Shown here piece after piece: positions 18,683-26,345 of a stretch of 38,321 nucleotides of DNA. Source of the stretch: Verrucomicrobiota bacterium (GTDB taxonomy: Bacteria; Verrucomicrobiota; Verrucomicrobiia; Limisphaerales; UBA11358); NCBI GenBank assembly GCA_021324235.1, contig JAJPJM010000144.1, positions 1-38,321 of the forward strand, read 5' to 3'. The notes under the pieces are model-generated. The model did not search any database and was not told the origin of the DNA. It was given only the letters and a program-made list of their open reading frames with translations. Every line of letters begins with the position of its first letter. Positions within the stretch are counted from its first letter, which is position 1. Position numbers and translations under genes: made by a program.

Positions 18683-21213
18683 TTTCCGAGCGAAACCAGA
18701 TTGGCAAACAACCGGTAAGCGCCAGGGACGCCGGCCGGCAGTTGCCGGAAAAACACCAGGCCGGTATAAACAAAATGGCCCTTGCCATAGGAGGCGACGA
18801 GCAGTCCCCCTTTGAGCGGCGCTTCGCCGGGATCGTTGCACGCGAGAATCGGCGTGAAATGGTCATCCCATTGGTCGGGATAATAAATCCCGCGCTCCTG
18901 AATCCAACCGTCAAAATCGGCGCTGGTGATTTTGTTCGGCGTGTTGAGCACCGGATGGTCGGGCGCGAGGAACGTCACCGGCGCGGTTTCATCCGTCACG
19001 CGGTCGTTGGAAAGTTGCAGGTGATAGGGCGTGAGCTGGTCGGTCTTCAAATCGCGTCCCGGCCGGTTGTATTGTTCGATGACATTGCCGCCAGCTTCAA
19101 CATAAGCGAACAAGGCCGGCAAATGGGAGACGAGATCGGTGCGAACATTAAATGCGCGGACGCCAATGACCACGGCATCGAATGCCTTCAGACGATTTGC
19201 AGTCAGGTCATCGCCGGTCAGGGTGGTAACCTGGTAACCCATGTCTGCAAGGCATTGGGCCACATCATCGCCGGCACCCGGGAGATAACCGACCTTATGG
19301 CCGCGGATGGCGAGGTTGAGGCAGACGGCCTTGAGCCGGGCGGGCGGCTGCAACAACAGCAGCGGAATGTGCGGGTAGTCGATCACGATGCGCTCGTTGT
19401 CGTAACTCTTGCCGCCGACTTCAGCCTCGGCGGTGAGGTTGGCGACCATTGGTTCCGGCGGCGCGGTCACCTTGAACGTAAACCGGGCCTTGTCTCCGGC
19501 GGCTTTCAAATGGAACGCTTGCGTCGCGGGAACGGCCTTCCAACCCGCCGGCGCGTCCAGTCGCAAAGTGCCGGCCGTGTCGGGCCGCGCCGCCGTCACC
19601 TCCACCGTCACCGGTCGCCTGGCCTTGGGCGCGAACAAGCTGACATCGGATGCCAGCTTGAGTGACACCGGCGAAATCACATCCAAGTTTCGGGTCGCAC
19701 CTTCCACCCGGTTGGCCGTGACCTGCACCGGCTCGTCAGGAACAATTAAAGTCTGGCCGCCCACGTCAAAAATCTGTTCCAGCGCAAAGACCGGAGGATT
19801 TTCCGGACGCCCGATGAGTTTCGGATCATCCACGCGGAACATGCCGGCGGTATGGTCTTCGCGCAACCAATATGGCTGGCTCAACGGCGTATCGGCCGGA
19901 AGTGTTTCCATCGCATCGCGGCTGACCGCTTGATGGGTTGAAAGGTCCGTGCCCACGGCGAATTCGGTCCCGATGGCCGGACACCGCGCCGCCACCCAGC
20001 GAACGGGAACCACGTCCGAACGGATTGCGGCCGTCAGATGCAGATCCAACGTCTCGCCGGGCACAACTTCGGCCTGTGGAACCGTCGTCGCCACGGTCAG
20101 ACCAAGACATTCCTGAATGAGCTGGTCCAATTGCCGGCGCTTTTCATTCACCACCGGGTCGTCCGGGGCCAAACCGGCCAGATTTTTTTTGATTGTCAAC
20201 AACGCGGGCACGCTGGCCGCCGGGTTTTGGGGATCAAATTTTGTGATGACGTCATCAGCCATCTTGCCGATTTCCGCGCCGCCGGGCACGCGCGACCAGG
20301 TCGTGTCCACGCCATCCATGATGTCATGGGTCGCCGGTTCGCCGTCGAGGAGTTCGAATGATTCCGACCTCGGCCCGTTGCCGCCGCCGAAGCCGGCAAA
20401 ATTTCCAAAGCCCTGGGTCTTGTGCATCGAGCGGCTGTGCGCGGCAATTTCGGCGAAGGACTCACCGGATACGGAATCCTTGCCGCCGACATCCATCCGG
20501 ATCAGGTTGGTGGCGTTCCCGCTGCTCTGAAAGCCGCCCACATTCCAGAGCAAGCGTTTGGGTTGCCACGGCGTGAGGCCTTCCTGGAGCTGGTCGGGAA
20601 ACGCCTTCGGGTCACCGCACAGCTTGAACGCCTCGATGGCCAGTACCGTCGAGGCCGTGTGATGTCCATGCGTGCCGCCCGGCACCGATGAAAAGCGCGT
20701 GATGACCACGTCGGGCCGGAACTCGCGGATGACGCGCACCATGTCGGACAGCACTTCCGGTTTGTCCCAAATTCTCAGCGTCTCGCGATAATCCTTGGAA
20801 AAACCAAAATCGACTGCCCGCGAAAAAAACTGCCGTCCGCCATCCACGCGCCGGGCGGCGAGCAGTTCTTCCGTGCGGATGACGCCCAGCTCGTCGCCAA
20901 ATTGCGGACCCAGCACATTCTGACCGCCATCGCCGCGCGTAAGCGAAAGATAGGCGGTGCGGTAACGCCGGCCGCGTGCCAGATAGGCAATCAATTGGGT
21001 GTTCTCATCATCAGGATGTGCGGCGACGTAAAGCACGCTACCCATCCCGTCGAAGCCGTACAGGTCCTGCAGCATCGCTGACGAGGAGGTCGGCCCGGCG
21101 CCGGCCAACAGCGGCACGCTTAGCACCGCGATGCCGCAGGCCAATCCGAACACAAAACGCCACGCCGGGCGTGAGCGCCGGGCGGGCGCGGCCATGGACG
21201 CAATTGACGTCAT
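18679..21213 (-). CDS. Large secreted PIG-L family deacetylase/amidase
   Basis: An 844-aa exported protein. A hydrophobic signal (WRFVFGLACGIAVLSVPLLAGAG, ~18-40) precedes a PIG-L zinc hydrolase domain with AHPDDE at residues 65-70 and THGHH at 181-185. A central ~350-residue region (about 370-650) is made of beta segments like the carbohydrate- or NEW3-type domains of this group. The C-terminal ~200 residues resemble a class-I glutamine amidotransferase/ThuA-like fold (VGYLPGAGDDVAQCLADMGYQV, FDAVVIGVRAFN, ALFAYVEAGGNVIEQYN). PIG-L enzymes deacetylate GlcNAc groups or cleave thiol conjugates (BshB, Mca), so this may act outside the membrane on such substrates. It overlaps the DUF2911 stop and the mini-gene start, each by ATGA. 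Confidence 0.9.
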   Translation of the reverse strand: MTSIASMAAPARRSRPAWRFVFGLACGIAVLSVPLLAGAGPTSSSAMLQDLYGFDGMGSVLYVAAHPDDENTQLIAYLARGRRYRTAYLSLTRGDGGQNVLGPQFGDELGVIRTEELLAARRVDGGRQFFSRAVDFGFSKDYRETLRIWDKPEVLSDMVRVIREFRPDVVITRFSSVPGGTHGHHTASTVLAIEAFKLCGDPKAFPDQLQEGLTPWQPKRLLWNVGGFQSSGNATNLIRMDVGGKDSVSGESFAEIAAHSRSMHKTQGFGNFAGFGGGNGPRSESFELLDGEPATHDIMDGVDTTWSRVPGGAEIGKMADDVITKFDPQNPAASVPALLTIKKNLAGLAPDDPVVNEKRRQLDQLIQECLGLTVATTVPQAEVVPGETLDLHLTAAIRSDVVPVRWVAARCPAIGTEFAVGTDLSTHQAVSRDAMETLPADTPLSQPYWLREDHTAGMFRVDDPKLIGRPENPPVFALEQIFDVGGQTLIVPDEPVQVTANRVEGATRNLDVISPVSLKLASDVSLFAPKARRPVTVEVTAARPDTAGTLRLDAPAGWKAVPATQAFHLKAAGDKARFTFKVTAPPEPMVANLTAEAEVGGKSYDNERIVIDYPHIPLLLLQPPARLKAVCLNLAIRGHKVGYLPGAGDDVAQCLADMGYQVTTLTGDDLTANRLKAFDAVVIGVRAFNVRTDLVSHLPALFAYVEAGGNVIEQYNRPGRDLKTDQLTPYHLQLSNDRVTDETAPVTFLAPDHPVLNTPNKITSADFDGWIQERGIYYPDQWDDHFTPILACNDPGEAPLKGGLLVASYGKGHFVYTGLVFFRQLPAGVPGAYRLFANLVSLGK

Positions 21214-22091
21214 TCCTGCAGGCTGGAGATGAGGTCCTGATTCATTTTGGGGAATGAACTGCCGGGGCCTTCGGCCTTCAGCGCCAATTCGGTGGATTGT
21301 TTGGCCGCCGCGATCGCGCCTGGCTTGTCTCCCTGCTTCGCCAGAATCTCGGCCTTCAGGTGGAACATTTCAAAGGCAATCCGGGGATTGTCCGCCAGTC
21401 CGGTGTTGACCCAGTCGAGGGCCTGCTTCAGGTCCAGGTTATGATCGTAATAGAACGTGGCGGCTTGAAAATAGAAGCTGTCCGATTTTTTGCCCGGCGC
21501 CGCCAGGGCCGACTTAATTTGCGGGACGAGCTTGTCGGCCACATTTACCTCCAGCCGGATCGGGACCACGGTCTGGTCCCAAACCAAATTGAGCACCGCC
21601 GACTCATCCCGGATGTGGTTGAATTCGATGGTGAAAGTCTCAATGCGGGTGTCCGCCAATGCCACCGGCGTCACCTTGAATCGCACGACATCATCCTTCT
21701 CGTGGTATTGAAAGGCGCCCCACTGGTTGGCGTTCTGATTGATGATGATCGTCCACCCGTTCTCGCCGGGGATGGTGAAAAGGGCATAAGTGCCGGCGGG
21801 GATTTCATGCCCCTCCAGTTTGACCGGCGTGCTGAAGGTGAGTTTGGTGGCCTGATTGGCGCCGGTGCGCCAGACCTGGCCGTAGGGAACGATGCCGCCG
21901 AAGATGGTGCGGTCTTTGACCCCCGGCCGTGAATAATCCACTTGAATATCCGTGAGGCCGACGCGCTGTTTCAGCGTGCAGGCGGGGCTGGCGGCAGGGA
22001 ATTCAACTCCCGGCGTCTGCGCCGACAAACCGGTCCCGAAGGCCAGCCCGCAAACGAAGGCCAGCGAACAAAGCAACGGTTTTGCGTTCAT
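21210..22091 (-). CDS. DUF2911 secreted protein with C-terminal helical repeats
   Basis: A 293-aa protein. The start at 22091 was chosen because it gives a proper signal peptide (MNAKPLLCSLAFVCGLAFGTGLSAQ). The mature part begins with DUF2911 (TLKQRVGLTDIQVDYSRPGVKDRTIFGGIVPYG, VWRTGANQATKLTFSTPV, IPAGTYALFTIPG). After ~190 residues come TPR-like helices (FYYDHNLDLKQALDWVNTGL, EMFHLKAEILAKQGDKPGAIAAAKQSTELA). The function of DUF2911 is unknown; it is common in Bacteroidota and Verrucomicrobiota exported proteins. Its stop overlaps the PIG-L start (ATGA), so it belongs to that operon. Confidence 0.87.
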   Translation of the reverse strand: MNAKPLLCSLAFVCGLAFGTGLSAQTPGVEFPAASPACTLKQRVGLTDIQVDYSRPGVKDRTIFGGIVPYGQVWRTGANQATKLTFSTPVKLEGHEIPAGTYALFTIPGENGWTIIINQNANQWGAFQYHEKDDVVRFKVTPVALADTRIETFTIEFNHIRDESAVLNLVWDQTVVPIRLEVNVADKLVPQIKSALAAPGKKSDSFYFQAATFYYDHNLDLKQALDWVNTGLADNPRIAFEMFHLKAEILAKQGDKPGAIAAAKQSTELALKAEGPGSSFPKMNQDLISSLQE

Positions 22092-22117
22092 GGGTCCGAT
22101 GGTTGGATTTGGTCGAA

Positions 22118-22669
22118 TTACTTTGCAACGGTGAAAGGTACGGAAAACCCGGTGTTCTCCCACATCATCTTCAAGACGCCACCCCCGCCAGGGGACCGGG
22201 CGACCGCCATGGTGAATTGGTCCACCGGCTTGTCCAAGGTTTCTTTTTTCAAGTCGACGCGCGCCAGGTCGTGTGAGGTATCCACAGGGATTCCCCAGCC
22301 GCCGAGGCGTGTGCTGATGGCCAGTTGGGACGCGCCGTTTTCGTCCGGCAGCATGTAAAGGGTGTAAGCGCCGGCGGGAACCGTCTTGCCCCCCAGTTCA
22401 ATGGGCTTCTGGGTAATGAGGGTCGTCGCCTCGTCCGCCCCCATGCGCCAGGGTTCCCCATAGGGTACCAGTCCGCCCCAAATTTTGCGGACCTCGGATG
22501 TCCCGGGTTTGGTGGTGTAGGGCCGACCGTAAGTAAGGGTGACCCGGTTGCCGTCGATCACGCCGCTGATGGTTTCATGCGGGCTCATCCGGGCGCGTTG
22601 GGCCATCGCCGGCCAGGCACTCAGCATGGCCACGGCGACGATTGCGAGAAGGGATAGATGTTTGTTCAT
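22118..22669 (-). CDS. DUF2911 secreted protein (short paralogue)
   Basis: A 183-aa protein with signal peptide (MNKHLSLLAIVAVAMLSAWPAMAQ). The mature part is a DUF2911 domain: RVTLTYGRPYTTK, IWGGLVPYGEPWRMGADEATTL, VPAGAYTLYMLPDENG, ending KMMWENTGFSVPFTV. It aligns by eye with the first ~190 residues of the next gene downstream but lacks the helical tail. The 26-bp spacing and same strand make it the likely first gene of the chain leading to PIG-L, symporter and bacillithiol genes. Confidence 0.87.
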   Translation of the reverse strand: MNKHLSLLAIVAVAMLSAWPAMAQRARMSPHETISGVIDGNRVTLTYGRPYTTKPGTSEVRKIWGGLVPYGEPWRMGADEATTLITQKPIELGGKTVPAGAYTLYMLPDENGASQLAISTRLGGWGIPVDTSHDLARVDLKKETLDKPVDQFTMAVARSPGGGGVLKMMWENTGFSVPFTVAK

Positions 22670-23370
22670 GATGACTCCTGGGGCTGGGATGGTTTGCGTT
22701 CAGGTTGTGGTTAATTTGAGTCCATCTTTGGTTGAGTAACAGACGAGGCCGGCGAAATCGGGGTTACAAATGAATCGGGCCGGGAACTGCGGATAAACCG
22801 CCCGGGGCCGGGCATGGTTGAAAAGGCATGCTTCCAGGTTCATCGGGCCGGAGATTATCGCAACCCCCTTCGAAGGGAAGAGGAAAGTGACGCAAAGACG
22901 TCCGTACCCGCGGCAAACGATTCGGCGCGGAAGTTTTTGGTCACTTTGAAAAGAAAACAACAGCAATTTGCGCGGTCCACCAGATCAGATTCACCAAATA
23001 CAATGGATTTTCGCAAAGTTACCACGAATTTCACCGACGGCACGCACAGTGCTAAGGGAAAGACGTTGGTGGAAAGCGGTTGTCACCCTGTGACGTATTT
23101 TGGGGTGGGGAGCCCGGTGGCGACCGCAGGGTTGATATGAGTTGTTTGGTGTTTGAGAGACTGGGTTAAGGGCCGTGTGTGTATGTGTGTTGGCGGAGGA
23201 ACGTGACGCACGCGCCTGTCGGGCCTGCCCGCAAACCAACCTGCTAAAGAGGAGGTGGTGTTTGGTTGCGGCTGGGCCGGGCAGTGCGCGTGCGGCGGGC
23301 CAACAACGGAGATCCCCAAATTTCTGCTTACCGTCGTGACAGTTTGCGCCTTTCGAATTAATTTTGGCGG
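22670..23370. other. 701-bp non-coding region between divergent units
   Basis: It lies between the minus-strand DUF2911 start and mqnD on the + strand, so promoters for both directions are expected. No gene is supported: short frames here have no conserved look. A GT-rich run (GTGTGTGTATGTGTGTTG, ~23175) and decayed repeat-like text (CGCAAAGTTACCACGAATTTCACCGACGG, in two parts near 23012-23040) are the only notable features. Confidence 0.5.
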
Positions 23371-24222
23371 ATGCAACAAGCGACGCTGACGTTGGGTCAT
23401 TCACCTGATCCCGACGACGCCTTCATGTTTTACGCGCTGGCGAAGGATTTGATTCCGACGCATGGCTTCCGTTTTGAACATATTTTGCAGGACATCCAGA
23501 CGCTGAATGAACGCGCGACACGCGGGGAGCTGGATATCTCCGCCATCAGCCTCCATGCCTACGCCTATGTCAGCGACCAATACGCGTTGCTGCCCAGCGG
23601 CGCGAGCATGGGCGATGGTTACGGTCCGATGCTCGTGGCCGGACAGAAATTTTCCCGGGCGGAGGTCGCCCGCAAAACCATCGCCGTGCCGGGAACCATG
23701 ACCAGCGCGTTTCTGGCGCTGCAGCTCTGGCTCGGCAAAAGCTCGAAGGAATTCGATCATATCGTCGTGCCTTTCGACCAGATTTTCAAAACCGTCCGGT
23801 CCGGCAAAGCCGACGTGGGGCTGATCATCCACGAAGGCCAGTTGACGTATCAAAATGAGGGGCTGGTGGTTTGCGAAGACCTCGGCGTCTGGTGGGGGAA
23901 GGAAAACGGCGGCCTGCCGCTGCCGCTGGGCGGCAATGTCATTCACAAGCGATTTTCACCGGCCGATCGCAAAACCGTGGCCGGGGTTCTGGCCGCGAGC
24001 ATTCAATTCAGTCTCGACCATCGCCCCGAGGCGGTGCAACACGCGCTGCCATACGCGCGGGACATGGGACGCGACCTCGCCGACCGATTCGTCGGCATGT
24101 ATGTGAATCATTGGACCCTCGACTATGGCGAGCGGGGCCGGGAATCCATCCGCCGGTTCTTGGGGCAGGCTTTCGAACGCGGGCTCATTCCGCATCGACA
24201 GGAATTGGAATTCGTCGCTTAA
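23371..24222 (+). CDS. mqnD: 1,4-dihydroxy-6-naphthoate synthase (futalosine menaquinone pathway)
   Basis: A 283-aa protein of the MqnA/MqnD family, which has a periplasmic-binding-protein fold but acts in the cytoplasm. MqnD landmarks are LGHSPDPDDAFMFYAL (residues 8-23), ISLHAYAYVSDQYALLPSGASMG, TMTSAFLALQLWLG, the VGLIIHEGQLTY segment with the catalytic-type His154, and LPLGGNVIHKRF. It converts cyclic de-hypoxanthine futalosine to dihydroxynaphthoate, so the organism probably makes menaquinone by the futalosine route. It stands alone on the + strand; the nearest + gene is hemA 1 kb away. Confidence 0.9.
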   Translation: MQQATLTLGHSPDPDDAFMFYALAKDLIPTHGFRFEHILQDIQTLNERATRGELDISAISLHAYAYVSDQYALLPSGASMGDGYGPMLVAGQKFSRAEVARKTIAVPGTMTSAFLALQLWLGKSSKEFDHIVVPFDQIFKTVRSGKADVGLIIHEGQLTYQNEGLVVCEDLGVWWGKENGGLPLPLGGNVIHKRFSPADRKTVAGVLAASIQFSLDHRPEAVQHALPYARDMGRDLADRFVGMYVNHWTLDYGERGRESIRRFLGQAFERGLIPHRQELEFVA

Positions 24223-24286
24223 GGCGGCCGGGCCACGGCTGAGAGGCGGGTCCCCACGTCGCCGGGGTCCGGTTCCGCGCGGAATC

Positions 24287-24838
24287 TCAACCCTCACTGA
24301 GGACATTTTTGTAATCGCGCTTGAGGCAATCGGGACAGAGGCTGTGGCTGAACATGGCTTCCGAACGGTTCGAGACATAGATCTCCACTGGTTGCCAGTT
24401 GCCACGCTCGTCCCGGATTTTCTTGCACAGGCTGCAAATGGGGAGAATGCCCTCCAATAAATTCACCCTTCGGGCCAACTCGCGCGTCTGGCGGGCGGTC
24501 CGGCTGACCAGGTAGGCAAATAGCACCAAAACAACGATGCGAATGGCGGTATTGATGATCGCGTCGGCACTGCTCCAGGGTACCTGCCAGTTGAAGGAAA
24601 AGCTGAGGCGGACCAGAGGCTGGACGATCGCCAGGAGATAGGCGTAGTGCGGACGGCAGAACCAACCGGCAATCACCACGGGAATGATATAGGTGATCGG
24701 GAAAGCAATGTACGGCCCCAACAAAAAATCCAGGGCCAGACAGAGAACCGCGAGGCCGATGGAAGTAAATGGCTGCCGCAAAGCGCGCAGATACCAGGCC
24801 CTCGAAAAGGCCAGGGTGTCGGGGAGGTTCATGTTCAT
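24287..24838 (-). CDS. Four-helix membrane protein with C-terminal four-cysteine motif
   Basis: A 183-aa protein. Residues ~24-110 form about four membrane helices (FTSIGLAVLCLALDFLLGPYIAF, ITYIIPVVIAGWF, YLLAIVQPLVRLSF, IIRIVVLVLFAYLV region), similar to the small sensor-type membrane domains of signalling proteins. A short basic helix follows. The tail then reads LLEGILPICSLCKKIRDERGNW (split here: CSLCKK at 135-140) and SLCPDC (167-171). The P-I-C-x-x-C-K-K-I-R-D...C-P-x-C tail is widespread at the C-terminus of histidine kinases, PAS proteins and response regulators, and its Cys spacing suits zinc or another metal. Here there is no kinase or output domain between, so it may be a stand-alone sensor stub. 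The function is unknown. Confidence 0.8.
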   Translation of the reverse strand: MNMNLPDTLAFSRAWYLRALRQPFTSIGLAVLCLALDFLLGPYIAFPITYIIPVVIAGWFCRPHYAYLLAIVQPLVRLSFSFNWQVPWSSADAIINTAIRIVVLVLFAYLVSRTARQTRELARRVNLLEGILPICSLCKKIRDERGNWQPVEIYVSNRSEAMFSHSLCPDCLKRDYKNVLSEG

Positions 24839-25203
24839 GCTATCTCGGATCGGTTATTAGGCCGCATCGTCCAGCCTGTCGTTATCTTAATCCGACGTTA
24901 TTTGACCCTTTTTAATTTGTCGAGAACAATTCCAGCCATTCACACATGATACGTTCATATTTACTTATTAATCTATACATATAGAATTAACATTTCTATC
25001 ATTCTGGAAAACAAAAAAAGTAAAGCCTTTGGCAAGAGGCGGCGAGCGATTACCGGACTTTGACCTAGGATGGTTATTGTGAAAGAAAGAAGCCGACCGA
25101 AGCTTGTCGAAGGGGCTGCCCGGTTCACCGGATCACAAAGCCCGGTTCGCGGCTTTTATGAGATGGTTCCAGCCAGGGTTGCTGCTTCCCGGAGGGCGAC
25201 ACG
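24839..25203. other. AT-rich intergenic region upstream of hemA
   Basis: 365 bp between divergent genes. The part from about 24890 to 25025 is much richer in A/T than the rest of the window (for example CATATTTACTTATTAATCTATACATATAG, in pieces around 24957-24985). Such a stretch can carry promoters or bind nucleoid proteins. No ORF is credible, and no clear -35/-10 pair with correct spacing was found. Confidence 0.5.
25191..25195 (+). promoter_or_regulatory. Shine-Dalgarno site of hemA
   Basis: GGAGG lies 8 bases before the ATG at 25204. It is one of the few strong ribosome-binding sites in the window and fixes the start, which also matches the family N-terminus. Confidence 0.8.
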
Positions 25204-26307
25204 ATGAAAATTTTTGTCGCCGGCTTGAGTTACAAGACCACGCCCGTCGAGGTGCGCGAGCGACTGGCCGTGCAGCGTTCACGGCTGCCGTGCAGCGGTT
25301 GCCGGCTGAAACTGCGGGGCAACCTTTCCGAAGTCGTGTTGCTGTCCACCTGCAACCGCGTGGAGATTTACGGCGTGACCCCCCGGGTGACCGGAAATGT
25401 AAACGAGCTTTTTCAGCAGTTGAGTGGCAGCGACTTCGATTTTTCACCCCACCTCTATTTCAAGGAGGACGAAGAGGCCGTGAGTCATTTGTTTTCGGTG
25501 GCGAGCGGGTTGGATTCGATGGTACTGGGCGAAACGGAAATCACCGGCCAGGTCAAACATGCCTATCTGGCGGCGCAGACGTCAAAACTGACCGGCAAGA
25601 TTCTGAACCGTATTTTTCAAGCGGCCCTGCAAACAGCCAAGGAAATCCGGACGCGCACCGCCATCGGCCGTGGCGCCACCTCCGTGGGCAGCGTGGCCGT
25701 GGAGCTGGCGGAACGGATTTTTGACCGGGACCTGAGCGAAAAGGTCGTGATGATTATTGGCGCCGGCAAGATGGGTGAAGCCTGCGTCCGTCATCTGGCC
25801 AAGCGCGGCGCGCGCACGGTGCTGGTGTCCAACCGGTCCCTGGAACGCGCGCAACAGCTGGCAACGGAATTTGGCGGCCGCGCGGTGAGCTTCGACGAAT
25901 GCCGGCAGGCGCTGGCCATCGCGGACATCGTGGTCAGTTCGACCGGTTCGCCGCACACCATTTTGCATCGTGAGGACGTGGCATCTGTTCTTTCAGCGCG
26001 GCGCAACCGCCCGCTGATTCTCGTGGACATTGCCGTGCCGCGGGACATCGACCCGGCCGTGCAGGAATTAAACAACGTGTTCCTCTACGACATCGACGAC
26101 CTGGAAACCATCGTCCGCGAGAACACGCGGCACCGCGAATCGGAATTGGCGCAATGCCAGGCCATCATCGTCGAACGGACGGCCGCCGTGATGGCCAAAA
26201 TCAAGCCGGTTTCCGAAAAAGTCCATGAAGCCGCAGTGCGCTCAATTTACCACGTGGAAGCCGTCCTGAACCCGGCCGGTTTCCCGTCGCAAACCCAGTT
26301 CGCGTGA
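25204..26307 (+). CDS. hemA: Glutamyl-tRNA reductase
   Basis: A 367-aa enzyme that reduces glutamyl-tRNA(Glu) to glutamate-1-semialdehyde, the first step of tetrapyrrole (haem) synthesis. The catalytic domain starts MKIFVAGLSYKTTPVEVRERLA and has the nucleophile Cys50 in LLSTCNRVE. It continues with SVASGLDSMVLGETEITGQVK, the NADPH motif VMIIGAGKMGEACVRHLAKRG (split: GAGKMG at ~183), and VDIAVPRDIDPAV. After ERTAAVMAKIKPVSEK the protein ends within ~35 residues, so most of the C-terminal dimerisation domain of typical 415-430-aa enzymes is absent. It lies 38 bp upstream of a multihaem cytochrome gene, which suggests haem supply for the cytochromes encoded next to it. Confidence 0.95.
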   Translation: MKIFVAGLSYKTTPVEVRERLAVQRSRLPCSGCRLKLRGNLSEVVLLSTCNRVEIYGVTPRVTGNVNELFQQLSGSDFDFSPHLYFKEDEEAVSHLFSVASGLDSMVLGETEITGQVKHAYLAAQTSKLTGKILNRIFQAALQTAKEIRTRTAIGRGATSVGSVAVELAERIFDRDLSEKVVMIIGAGKMGEACVRHLAKRGARTVLVSNRSLERAQQLATEFGGRAVSFDECRQALAIADIVVSSTGSPHTILHREDVASVLSARRNRPLILVDIAVPRDIDPAVQELNNVFLYDIDDLETIVRENTRHRESELAQCQAIIVERTAAVMAKIKPVSEKVHEAAVRSIYHVEAVLNPAGFPSQTQFA

Positions 26308-26345
26308 TGCCTGACGGAGCAACTTTAAAAACCCAGATAAAAAAT

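Noticed and set aside
23165-23190. GT-rich run as a regulatory element
   Set aside because: Simple low-complexity sequence with no partner motif or defined spacing.
24240-24280. Terminator hairpin after mqnD (GGTCCCC...GGGGTCC)
   Set aside because: The two arms are not reverse complements on inspection and there is no T-run.
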